Numbered from the stretch's first letter, positions 34,050 to 43,118 are shown. The stretch: 64,000 nt of DNA from Caldinitratiruptor microaerophilus (GCF_025999835.1 NZ_AP025628.1:992001-1056000); one strand, 5' to 3'. The notes: generated by a model from the letters alone, not told the origin. Numbers and translations are program-made.

Positions 34050-34723
34050 CATTGACTGGGAAGCGCGGTGTGAAGGCGGCGGTCGCGCGTCCCTACCCAT
34101 AAGGGTGAGGGCGGCGCGCGGGGACCCCAGGAGTCCCAGGAACCAGCACGGGGCACCAGCCGGGGCGAATACTTCGCATAACGTTGCGAAGTTGGCCTCG
34201 TGCCTACGGCGATGCGGGATGCGCGGCGCGCAGGCGAGCATGGGCACGGCCCGCACACAGCACCGGCGACCAACCGCAGATTCATGGCGCACGCCTGAGC
34301 CCGCTTCACAGGCCGTGTCCAGGGTGGCGGTGTGCGGGTTGTGTGCGGACGGGCTGCCTGCGTGTGACTGCTTGACTGGACATTTGAGGGTCGCGCCGCG
34401 CGCTTAGAACCATGCGGTGTCCAAATGGTGTTCAGGAACCGTTCAGGAACGCCAGCCATCCCTTGGTACCTCATGCCGTCCAGCCTGCGGGTCGGCCGGG
34501 CGGCCCCGGCTCCCTGCCGCCCCCGCGCGAGCCCGTGTCGCATGTGCGGAAAGCCCACACCCCGCCGCCTCCCACTTCCCGACACGAACCTCTTCCAGCC
34601 CGCTTGCATGGCGGTTTGCACGCCTCTCACGCCTCCGTCCAGAGCCGAATAATCGTCAGCAGATAGGTGCTTCATGTGCGTGTAGATCCGAACAATATGC
34701 GCGCGATGCGTGGTGAATGTACG
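34050..34723. other. Non-coding region between late and early modules
   Basis: No gene with phage-like codon pattern and SD was found in 670 bases. It holds the palindrome ACTTCGCA-TAACGT-TGCGAAGT (34171-34192), an arm-like TTGTGTGCG (34339-34347), the 15-mer CTTAGAACCATGCGG (34403-34417) that is also found across the attL junction (23047-23061), and a tandem GTTCAGGAAC pair (34430-34450). Confidence 0.6.
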
Positions 34724-34927
34724 TCAGAAGCTGAGGAACTCTTGCCCATTCACGAGCACGGTCGTGCGCACCGCGCCCCCGCACCGCGGGCACGGCTTCG
34801 CCTTGCGGCCCGGGTGGCGGGTTTTGGCCGCTTGGGCGTAGACGAAAGGTATCTCGTCGCCCACGTGGAGTTCCTCCGCGGTCCAGTGGCATTTCTGGCA
34901 ACGGCGCTTCACGGTCGTCGCGATCAT
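34724..34927 (-). CDS. Small zinc-ribbon protein, 67 aa
   Basis: 67 residues from ATG 34927, overlapping the stop of the next upstream gene (ATGA). Two CxxC pairs (CQKC and CPRC) spaced by about 34 residues form a zinc ribbon. Last gene of the leftward early/replication group. Possibly a nucleic-acid binding accessory protein. Confidence 0.7.
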   Translation of the reverse strand: MIATTVKRRCQKCHWTAEELHVGDEIPFVYAQAAKTRHPGRKAKPCPRCGGAVRTTVLVNGQEFLSF

Positions 34928-35121
34928 GCCGCGCCGCCTCCCTCGCGAATCGGCCGGGAGATGATCTCCACGTCCCGGCTCTTGCACACCGGGCACCGCT
35001 TCAGCCGCTCCGCGAGCTGCCGCTGCCGGCGCTCGGCCATGCGGCCCGGGGGCACCAGTTCCAGACGTGCAGTAAGGCCGCAGGTGTGGCAGAGCTGGAC
35101 GAGTTCGAGCACCGAGAGCAC
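34924..35121 (-). CDS. Small zinc-finger protein, 65 aa
   Basis: 65 residues. CHTC near residue 11 and CPVC near residue 43 make a zinc ribbon. Overlaps the following gene by ATGA and lies just before a 91-aa gene. Function unknown; the pair of ribbons suggests regulators or helpers in replication or transcription. Confidence 0.68.
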   Translation of the reverse strand: MLSVLELVQLCHTCGLTARLELVPPGRMAERRQRQLAERLKRCPVCKSRDVEIISRPIREGGGAA

Positions 35122-35124
35122 CTC

Positions 35125-35400
35125 CTAACGTCCGCTGGGGCGAGAGTTTGCCAGCGCCGTCCACGCGGCCAGGGTTTCGTCGTCGGGCTCGTCCGGCGCC
35201 ACCTCGAGACGCCAGAGGCCACCCGGTCCGCGCCAGAGTCCGTTGCCGACCGCCTGGAACCTTGCGGGCTTGCCCTTGGCCCCCCGGGCCGTGAGGTCGC
35301 CACCTCTTGCTTCGTCCGCCAGGAGCGCCCCAGCGGGCGCCTGTTGCCCGGGCCTGAAGGCGTAGAGGACGTTGCCGGGTTTGATTTGTGCTTGAACCAT
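35125..35400 (-). CDS. Hypothetical element protein, 91 aa
   Basis: 91 residues from ATG 35400 with GGAGGT upstream. Compact, beta-like sequence (PGNVLYAFRPGQQAPAGALL, GNGLWRGPGGLWRLEVAPDE). No domain recognised. Transcribed from inside or beyond the iteron region. Confidence 0.65.
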   Translation of the reverse strand: MVQAQIKPGNVLYAFRPGQQAPAGALLADEARGGDLTARGAKGKPARFQAVGNGLWRGPGGLWRLEVAPDEPDDETLAAWTALANSRPSGR

Positions 35401-35436
35401 AGCGGCGAGACCTCCAATCGAAAGACATCTCTGTCA

Positions 35437-35611
35437 GTTCCATTTCGGGGTGGAACCAAAGGAGGCCGGTGGAACCTGTTCGCGCCGCTTCGGGAGCCGG
35501 TTTCAGGTTGGTTCCACGTTCCGCCCCCCCCTTATAAGGGGGGCGGTAACGTGGAACCTGAAACCCGGCGTTCCATGGAACCGACATGGAACCTCAATGG
35601 AACCTGGAACT
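35437..35611. promoter_or_regulatory. Candidate replication origin: TGGAACC iterons around a large cruciform
   Basis: Within 175 bp, TGGAAC(C) or its inverse occurs about ten times: 35437-35442, 35451-35457, 35470-35476, 35510-35516, 35552-35558, 35570-35575, 35576-35582, 35587-35593, 35598-35604, 35605-35611. In the middle an imperfect inverted repeat spans 35501-35563: TTTCAGGTT...CCGCCCCCC on the left and GGGGGGCGG...AACCTGAAA on the right, meeting at CTTATAAG. The array overlaps the 3' end of the helicase gene, a usual place for iteron origins. Confidence 0.7.
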
Positions 35612-37006
35612 GACGGAATCTTTGCCACGGTCAGTCAGTCTGAACCTCTTTCGCTTCAGGTCCTTCGTCACGTAACCCGTGGCCTCCAGGTCCCGAAGAA
35701 TCCGACTCAGCGTCGCCTTCGGAGTCTTGGTCGTCTCCTCGAGCTGCGACCACGAGACGCCGTCGCCGTGGTCGAGGTCGTAGATGGTGTCGATGACCTT
35801 CTGCTGGTTTGGCTTCAGGTGGCCAGACTCCAGCGCCTCGATCCGCTCCCGGTGGGTCTCGAACCGCACCACGCAACTCGTCTGCCCGTCCGGCAGGTTC
35901 ACGACCTCAAGCTTCAGCGGAAGCGGGTCGAAACGCGCGCCGTAGCGCATGGCATCGCAGGAGAGGGTCAAAGAGCCGCTGTCATCCACCAGCACGAACA
36001 TGCCGTCCACGGCGCCACGGAGGGCCGTGCTGCCGCGTTCCTGCTGGCCGGCCTTGTTCGTATGGTGCAGCACGAGCACGGCGGCGCCGGTTTCGGCACG
36101 GATGCGGTCCAGGGCCTGCACGGCCTCGCCCACGTCCTTGGCGCTGTTCTCGTCCCCGGCGGGCAGGCACCGGGCGAGGGTGTCGAAGATGATCAGCGCC
36201 GGCGGTTCCGGCATTGTGGCCGTGTACTGAAGGAACCCGTCCACGTCGGCCTGCGACAGCAGGTTGACCGGCCGCAGCACGAACGTGACGGCATCATCTG
36301 GCACCGGGACGCCGCGGTGCTGTTCTAGCCATGCCCGGATGCGGTTGCTGAGGTCGCCCTGACCTTCGGCGAGCACATACACCACGCGCCCCTTCCGGGT
36401 GGCGTGCCCCATCCAGACGACTCCGGAGGCCACGTGGAGCGCCAGATCCAGGGCAAGGAAGGACTTGCCGGTCTTTGGCTGGCTGTATAGCACCGACAGG
36501 CTACCCCGCACCGCCACGCCCTCGATGAGCCAGTCCGGCGCCGGCATGTCCAGCACGTCGCGGATGCTCAACCCGGCGAACTTCGTGGGCTCCCGTGGAC
36601 GCTCCCCAACCTGCTCGCGCCTCTCCGCGCGCGCCCTCTCCAGGCGTGTGCGCCAGCCGGGTTCGAGCACGTCCCGAAGGTCGGCGAAGTTCTTCCCCTG
36701 GCAACCGTTGTGGTGGCACCCCGCCGAGATGTGACCGTCGGGCCACTGGATGACGAAGGCGCTGCGGTTCGTATGAGCCGGATTCCAGGGGCAGGGGTTT
36801 AGGATGTACTTGGTGGCGCCGTTCCCGTAGGGACCTTCGGCGACGATTGGAGCGCCGTGTTGGCGCAACCACCACCCGACATCATCGATCCAAAGCGGCC
36901 CCAGGTCCTGCCTTCTGGCCGGCCGCTCCGGCGCTTTCTCGGGCGGCGCCAGGGCCAAGAGCTGGTCCATCATCTCCAGCGTGACGATGCCATCCTCAAG
37001 GCTCAT
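35594..37006 (-). CDS. RecA-fold replicative helicase / RepA-like ATPase with C-terminal winged helix
   Basis: 470 residues. The N-terminal part has a Cys/His zinc-binding pattern around CPWNPAHTNR and GCHHNGCQ, seen in phage primase-helicase relatives. The centre is a RecA-type ATPase (RepA/AAA_25 group) with Walker A SQPKTGKSFLAL near residue 170, Walker B LIIFDTLARCLPAGDENS and a following VLVLHHTNKAG sensor. The C-terminal 90 residues look like a winged helix (WSQLEETTKTPKATLSRILR, DLEATGYV). It probably unwinds the element origin whose iterons overlap its 3' end. Overlaps the primase gene start by ATGA. Confidence 0.85.
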   Translation of the reverse strand: MSLEDGIVTLEMMDQLLALAPPEKAPERPARRQDLGPLWIDDVGWWLRQHGAPIVAEGPYGNGATKYILNPCPWNPAHTNRSAFVIQWPDGHISAGCHHNGCQGKNFADLRDVLEPGWRTRLERARAERREQVGERPREPTKFAGLSIRDVLDMPAPDWLIEGVAVRGSLSVLYSQPKTGKSFLALDLALHVASGVVWMGHATRKGRVVYVLAEGQGDLSNRIRAWLEQHRGVPVPDDAVTFVLRPVNLLSQADVDGFLQYTATMPEPPALIIFDTLARCLPAGDENSAKDVGEAVQALDRIRAETGAAVLVLHHTNKAGQQERGSTALRGAVDGMFVLVDDSGSLTLSCDAMRYGARFDPLPLKLEVVNLPDGQTSCVVRFETHRERIEALESGHLKPNQQKVIDTIYDLDHGDGVSWSQLEETTKTPKATLSRILRDLEATGYVTKDLKRKRFRLTDRGKDSVSSRFH

Positions 37007-37719
37007 GCGGCTCGCTCCTTGGCCAAGTAAGGAGGCACGTACAGAATCCGGCTCAGCCGGTGCGGGCGCTCCGGTGTGCTGTCGCCCTTGCGGGACGTGG
37101 TTCCGTAAAGTTTCCAGATGCGCGCCGCGTTGGCGACACTCGTGTCGATGGACACCATCCGGTCGGAGAACTGCGAGGCGAGAGTCTTGAGGACGCGCTC
37201 AACCGTCTGCCGGGCGTCGTCGTTGTTTGGAAGGTCGATGCGGTAGAGCAGGTGCGCGCCGTTCCCCGAGTCGGCCATGACCGGTTCGGGCCATCCGAGC
37301 CCCGCAAGGTGATCGAAGATCCTCGCCTGGGCCTGAAGGGCCAGGTCGTGCTCCAGGTCGGTGGACGAGACGCCGGACGGGCGCACCGGGTCCAGGTCGA
37401 TTGGCAGCCAGCGCCTGCGGAGGATGTCCTGGTCCGATGTGGACGACTCGCCTTGCTGAACGGGCACGCGCAGCCGGTTGGCGGCCCGGGCGAGCACGTC
37501 AGGGCGGACGGGGTTTAAGGTGACGTATACCCCCCGGCTCCGCCCGTCCCACTCGGCCGCTGCCTGGACCAGATCTTCGAGATGGTCGTAATCGTAGTAG
37601 CCGGAAAGGGTTCCGACGCGGCCACGGGCATACTCGGCGCCCACGATGCGCAGCTCCGTGACCCCGCCGGGCTCGACCAGGATGTGCAGCGCCCGGCGGA
37701 TCTCCGCCGGGTCAGCCAT
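37003..37719 (-). CDS. Primase-polymerase-like replication protein (AEP fold)
   Basis: 238 residues. The segments VYVTLNPVRPDVLARAANRL, WLPIDLDPVRPSG and ADSGNGAHLLYRIDLP are typical of the archaeo-eukaryotic primase-like proteins found next to RepA-type helicases in phages and plasmids; DLDPVR carries the expected metal-binding Asp residues and SIDTSVANAARIWKLYGT the nucleotide-binding Arg region. It would prime replication of the element. Coupled to the helicase gene by a 4-base overlap. Confidence 0.8.
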   Translation of the reverse strand: MADPAEIRRALHILVEPGGVTELRIVGAEYARGRVGTLSGYYDYDHLEDLVQAAAEWDGRSRGVYVTLNPVRPDVLARAANRLRVPVQQGESSTSDQDILRRRWLPIDLDPVRPSGVSSTDLEHDLALQAQARIFDHLAGLGWPEPVMADSGNGAHLLYRIDLPNNDDARQTVERVLKTLASQFSDRMVSIDTSVANAARIWKLYGTTSRKGDSTPERPHRLSRILYVPPYLAKERAA

Positions 37720-38212
37720 CGCGGGTCGCCCCTTTCGCCAGGCGGTCGATTAGCTCCGACGCCTCGGCCCGATTGGAGGGGGGCGAGCCGGCGTACCCAA
37801 GGCGGTACAAGTAGGCAAGCTGCCGCTCGGTTGGCGGCTGATGGGCCATCCACTCCCGGCGGTAACGCTCCGCGCGTTGTACCTTCACCTGCTCACGAAC
37901 GCCGGCAGGCAGTGACGCCCAGGAAATCGCCCACGATGCGAAGCGCCGCGCCTCCTCGGGGTGGGCCTCGATCACGTCCCGGATCTCGACCAAGGCGTCC
38001 AGGTCGCGCCCACCCCAGTACATGGCCTCTCGGATCCGCTGGTCTAGGTCTTGTCGGACGTGCGCCAGCAAGGCGTCGGACGAGACGAGGCGAAGATTTC
38101 GGGCGGGCACTGTGAACAGGTTGACGACGCGACTCCGGCGCTCCGTGGCGAACCGGGAGAGGAATTGATCCCGGAACTTGCTGGTAGCCGAGCCATCGTG
38201 TAGAGTAAGCAC
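37712..38212 (-). CDS. Hypothetical element protein, 166 aa, with a C-terminal PTxxQLAYLxxLGY motif
   Basis: 166 residues from GTG 38212, chosen because GAGGTGG lies 5 bases upstream; the longer frame overlaps the SSB-like gene. The C-terminus PTERQLAYLYRLGYAGSPP resembles short motifs at the ends of many phage early proteins. The middle is helical and charged. It lies between the SSB-like and primase genes, so a recombination or replication role is likely but not proven. Confidence 0.65.
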   Translation of the reverse strand: MLTLHDGSATSKFRDQFLSRFATERRSRVVNLFTVPARNLRLVSSDALLAHVRQDLDQRIREAMYWGGRDLDALVEIRDVIEAHPEEARRFASWAISWASLPAGVREQVKVQRAERYRREWMAHQPPTERQLAYLYRLGYAGSPPSNRAEASELIDRLAKGATRDG

Positions 38213-38264
38213 GAGAGCCACCTCACGCGAGAAGCGCCAGCCGCCCCAACGGCGGGCGCCTGTC

Positions 38265-38636
38265 TCAGAACGGGATATCGTCTTCCTCCTCAGCACCGGA
38301 TGCGGCCGCGTCCCAGTCGAAGTTGCCGCCTTCGGTAACCACCGTGTAGGCCTGGTACGAAGCCCCGTTACGGCCTGTCTGCTTGCCCAGGTACTTGATC
38401 CCGATCTTCTGCCCAACCTGTGGCCGCCGGCGGGCCAGTTCACGCCGCAGCACGGCGTGGCTGGCCCATACGGCCACGAGCGGGCCGCCGTCGTCAGGCC
38501 GTACCGTGACGACCGGGACTGCCCCGTAGCGCGTCGCGAGGGTCTCGATCCGCACCACGACGCCGACCAACACGCCGCCGGGTTCCGGCCGCCAGCTCTC
38601 GGGTTGGGGCTGGTTCAGGAGTTCCCGCAGGTCCAT
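38265..38636 (-). CDS. SSB-like OB-fold protein with acidic tail
   Basis: 123 residues from ATG 38636 (AAGGAG 10 bases upstream). Strand-rich core (GVLVGVVVRIETLATRYGAV, PVVTVRPDD, QKIGIKYLGKQTGRNG) fits an OB fold. The C-terminus EEEDDIPF is the classic acidic tip by which single-stranded DNA-binding proteins recruit partners. Most likely the element's SSB. Confidence 0.75.
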   Translation of the reverse strand: MDLRELLNQPQPESWRPEPGGVLVGVVVRIETLATRYGAVPVVTVRPDDGGPLVAVWASHAVLRRELARRRPQVGQKIGIKYLGKQTGRNGASYQAYTVVTEGGNFDWDAAASGAEEEDDIPF

Positions 38637-38657
38637 TGAAGTGCCGCTCCTTTCATA

Positions 38658-38684
38658 CCCCGCCGCGCTACCGGCGGGTTTTTT
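38658..38684 (+). terminator. Rightward-facing hairpin with T-tract
   Basis: CCCGCCG-loop-CGGCGGG followed on the plus strand by TTTTTT (38679-38684). It faces against the surrounding leftward genes and could stop antisense transcripts, or act as a leader hairpin for the SSB-like gene. Confidence 0.5.
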
Positions 38685-38692
38685 CCCGTCTG

Positions 38693-38890
38693 TTACGCGC
38701 CCCGCCGCCACCCGCCGGGCAGGGCCTGGCCGCCGGCTTCGATCCATCGTTCCACGGCCAGGCGGTCGAAGCGAACCGACCGGCCTACCCGCACGTGCGG
38801 GATCAGCGACTGTCGAGCTAGCTCGTACACCCGCTCTACCCGCAGCCCGTACTCTGCGGCGATCTCCCGGGCCGTAGCCAACCGGGCCAT
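38693..38890 (-). CDS. MerR/AlpA-type excisionase-like DNA-binding protein
   Basis: 65 residues, ATG after GGAGGTGAGACG. A compact helix-turn-helix ATAREIAAEYGLRVERVYEL with the wing VGRSVRFDRLAVERWIEAGG identifies the excisionase/MerR-like family. It likely aids excision or regulates the early operon, of which it is the first gene. Confidence 0.85.
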   Translation of the reverse strand: MARLATAREIAAEYGLRVERVYELARQSLIPHVRVGRSVRFDRLAVERWIEAGGQALPGGWRRGA

Positions 38891-38960
38891 CGTCTCACCT
38901 CCGGATCATCGAGGGGTGGATCGTATCGTCAACCACATCATCGCCTGGCAACGACTGGGT

Positions 38961-39000
38961 GAAAATGAGAAAACGCTCCAGCGCGTTTTTGCCGGAGCGT
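38961..39000 (-). terminator. Rho-independent terminator, leftward
   Basis: Stem 38973-38982 with 38991-39000 (ten pairs, one G-U), followed on the minus strand by TTTTCTCATTTT. It ends the transcript of the 259-aa gene and separates it from the excisionase operon. Confidence 0.8.
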
Positions 39001-39018
39001 CCTACGGCGAAGCCAGTT

Positions 39019-39798
39019 TCAGGGTTGTTTCGACTTTGGCCGCCCTCGCGGCCGAACGGGGATGGCCAGGAGCCTTTCTACGCGGTTCACGGCTTCAAGG
39101 ATGGGGCGAACGTCAAGCTGCCAGGCCGGGCGTGAGTCGGCGCCGGGCAGCAGCTCCAGCGGCGATTCGCCGCCCAGCCGGGTGCGGATGAACGCCTGTA
39201 TGTCCTTCGTGAGGGCCGAAGGGCGCTGGGCCTGCGCCGGCAACCCGTGCTCCTTCGCCCATCGTGCCAATGCGGGCAACAACCGCCTCAGCTTCGGATG
39301 GTACTGCGCGAACGGCCGCACCGCCGCCACCGAGCCCCTCCAGCCGGCAAACGACGGGCTGCGCCCTCGGATCGGGCGGAGGCGTACCGGCGGGAGCGGG
39401 CAGCATGCGCCCGCGAGGTCATCGCCGGGAACGAACCAGAGTTGCGAGGGCACAAGCCGTCTTCGAGCCCACGCGACGAGGGTGGCCAAGGCCACATGGC
39501 CTAGCCACGGCCCTTGGAGACACCATCGGGCCTGCCACTCGGCGATGTCCGCGGCCAGGGCGGGCGGCGCGTCGCTGGGCTCAATCACATCGGGCGCCGG
39601 CAAGGCGGCCAGCGCTGCAGCGTGCCGGTGCCAGAGCGCCCGGAGGTCATCAGCCCAGGTCGCGACCCGCCAACGCACGGCTTCCGGGTAGGCGGTGTCG
39701 CCCCCCAGGACCGCGTCGATCTCGAGCACGAACGTGACCCGGGCGTTCCACCGCTCGACCATCTCCCGGTAGGGATTCCCCCCACCGCCGTCGAACAT
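39019..39798 (-). CDS. Hypothetical element protein, 259 aa
   Basis: 259 residues, ATG with AGGAGG 8 bases upstream. Trp- and Arg-rich with a middle CCPLPPVRLRPIRGR segment and a basic C-terminus (IPVRPRGRPKSKQP). No family recognised. It is a single-gene unit next to attR with its own terminator, a common place for cargo or superinfection genes in phage-like elements; no anti-phage domain could be identified. Confidence 0.6.
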   Translation of the reverse strand: MFDGGGGNPYREMVERWNARVTFVLEIDAVLGGDTAYPEAVRWRVATWADDLRALWHRHAAALAALPAPDVIEPSDAPPALAADIAEWQARWCLQGPWLGHVALATLVAWARRRLVPSQLWFVPGDDLAGACCPLPPVRLRPIRGRSPSFAGWRGSVAAVRPFAQYHPKLRRLLPALARWAKEHGLPAQAQRPSALTKDIQAFIRTRLGGESPLELLPGADSRPAWQLDVRPILEAVNRVERLLAIPVRPRGRPKSKQP

Positions 39799-39816
39799 CG
39801 TGCTTGCCTCCTACCC

Positions 39817-39859
39817 GGGGCGGCGCTCAACCTCTGGCAACACAGCGCCGCCCCTTTTT
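39817..39859 (+). terminator. Strong rightward terminator near attR
   Basis: GGGGCGGCGCT and AGCGCCGCCCC (39844-39854) form an 11-bp perfect stem followed by TTTTT (39855-39859) on the plus strand. It would stop rightward transcripts leaving the element for the host gene at 40216. Confidence 0.75.
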
Positions 39860-40024
39860 CGTTTCGGCCTACCCCCGGGAGTACCCTTCTCCGCGCGCGG
39901 ATTGTGTGCGAACTCGACCCAAAACGGCCGATTTCAGGGCACCTGGGAGCAACTCCCAAAACCAGCTATCCCGCATGGGAAGCGGCCGGAGCGGCTTGGT
40001 TAGCGGCACGCGGGAACCGGGCAA

Positions 40025-40063
40025 CACCAACGCGGAGTTCATCGCCATGGTGGCGGATCACCT
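40025..40063. repeat. attR core: second copy of the 39-bp repeat
   Basis: Identical to 23010-23048; the following bases are host spo0A sequence. Confidence 0.95.
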
Positions 40064-40088
40064 GCGGCTGCTGGCGCGGTCCGGCTGA
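40026..40088 (+). pseudogene. spo0A: Displaced native 3' end of spo0A
   Basis: In frame, the repeat continues into TNAEFIAMVADHL-RLLARSG and a stop at 40086-40088. This is the pre-integration spo0A tail, now without a start. Leu after Arg matches the conserved ADKLRL of other Spo0A proteins. Excision would restore it. Confidence 0.9.
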
Positions 40089-40215
40089 TGCACAGGCAAC
40101 CGAACTGTAACCCGACGACCCGCGAACTGTCACACCCGGCGCGACACGGGGCGGCATAGGATGAAACGGGGGAGGGATGGTCTGAGCCCGCAAGCACAGG
40201 AGAGGAGGAGCCGCC

Positions 40216-40764
40216 ATGCGGCTCGTACGGCTCCTCACGCTGGTCGCCGCCCTGGCGCTCGTCGTTTCGTCGTCCGGGTGCGGCCGGATCTTGCGGGGAC
40301 GGACGGGGCCCGCCAGGGGCCGGCAGACGCCGGCCGAGATCGGGATCCCCGCGGCCGTCACCGGCGTTCCCGGCGGCACGTTCCGACTGCCTGAAAACGT
40401 ATATCTGGCGTCCCTCATCACCATGGGGGTCACGGCCGAGCTCGGCATGCCCGTGGCGATCGGCCCCAATGTAGGTACGTTCACCACAGGCGACATCCGC
40501 TTCGTGATCCTGAACAAGTGGGGCGGCCTCTCCGTGGGGCGGCACCGGGAGGAAGTGGTGGTGCTGGCCCCGGATGGCAAGACGGTCCTGGCCAGGGACC
40601 AGACCGAGTTCGAGTACGGACGGGAGGCCGCCTTCACCACCGTCGTGACGCCGCTGTCGTTCGAGGCCAGGGAACCGGGCTTCTACCACGTGACGGTCAG
40701 CCTCGACGGAACCCCGGTCGCCCAGTACCGATTCCAGGTGCGGGAGGAGAAGAAAGACGGCTGA
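40216..40764 (+). CDS. Predicted lipoprotein, 182 aa
   Basis: 182 residues, ATG with GAGGAGGAG upstream. A signal peptide (MRLVRLLTLVAALALVVSSS) ends in a lipobox SSGC (Cys about residue 22). The rest is a beta-sandwich-like domain (IRFVILNKWGGLSVGRHREE, YHVTVSLDGTPVAQYRFQV) seen in Firmicutes cell-surface proteins related to Ig-like ligands. It is the first host gene after the element. Function unknown. Confidence 0.75.
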   Translation: MRLVRLLTLVAALALVVSSSGCGRILRGRTGPARGRQTPAEIGIPAAVTGVPGGTFRLPENVYLASLITMGVTAELGMPVAIGPNVGTFTTGDIRFVILNKWGGLSVGRHREEVVVLAPDGKTVLARDQTEFEYGREAAFTTVVTPLSFEAREPGFYHVTVSLDGTPVAQYRFQVREEKKDG

Positions 40765-40775
40765 ACGGGACCCAG

Positions 40776-40806
40776 CACCCCACCGCCCGCGGTGGGGTGT
40801 TCTGTT
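40776..40806 (+). terminator. Terminator after the lipoprotein gene
   Basis: CACCCCACCGC-CC-GCGGTGGGGTG, an 11-bp perfect stem, then TTCTGTT. It lies just after the stop at 40764. Confidence 0.75.
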
Positions 40807-40888
40807 GCAGGATTGTGCACGCGCGAGGCGAACGAGGAGTGCAAGAACGTGCACAACCTGCGCAGGGACCCGACAGGAGGTGGGCGCC

Positions 40889-42973
<2,085 letters not shown>

Positions 42974-42984
42974 GGGGGGTGAGG

Positions 42985-43020
42985 GATCCCCGCCGGGCCG
43001 CGGCCGGCGGGGATCTTCCT
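42985..43020 (+). terminator. Terminator after bkdR
   Basis: GATCCCCGCCGG (42985-42996) and CCGGCGGGGATC (43004-43015), a 12-bp stem, followed by TTCCTTATCC. Confidence 0.75.
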
Positions 43021-43089
43021 TATCCGATGTGTTGGGGTGGGATCGATCCCTCGCGGGGTCGGCGATCACGAACTTCGATCTGTATCGAG

Positions 43090-43118
43090 GCAGGATCTGG
43101 AGTGAAAGCATAGAATTA
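43090..43118 (+). promoter_or_regulatory. Sigma-H promoter of the first Tad cluster
   Basis: GCAGGATCT (43090-43098; RNAGGAWWW) and ATAGAATTA (43110-43118; exact RNNGAATWW) with an 11-bp spacer. Transcription would begin near 43125, just before the first gene at 43146. Confidence 0.75.

Larger units (their letters stand above)
23010..40063. mobile_element. 17-kb integrated phage-like element in the 3' end of spo0A
   Basis: The element is bounded by exact 39-bp repeats 17,015 bp apart. It carries a tyrosine integrase next to attL, a MerR-type excisionase, a replication module, small regulators, a RinA-like protein and large proteins of 717 and 964 aa. All recognised genes but one run leftward; the exception is a small ribbon-helix-helix gene. 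No terminase, portal, capsid, tail or lysis gene was recognised. The best readings are a phage satellite, a reduced prophage, or a phage with unfamiliar structural genes. Confidence 0.9.

Noticed and set aside
34171-34192. loxP-type or dif site as a firm call
   Set aside because: The 8-6-8 geometry fits but the sequence matches no known site well, so it is only reported as a palindrome.
38916-39191. Rightward 91-codon frame near the excisionase gene
   Set aside because: It crosses a clear leftward terminator and is antisense to the 259-aa gene.
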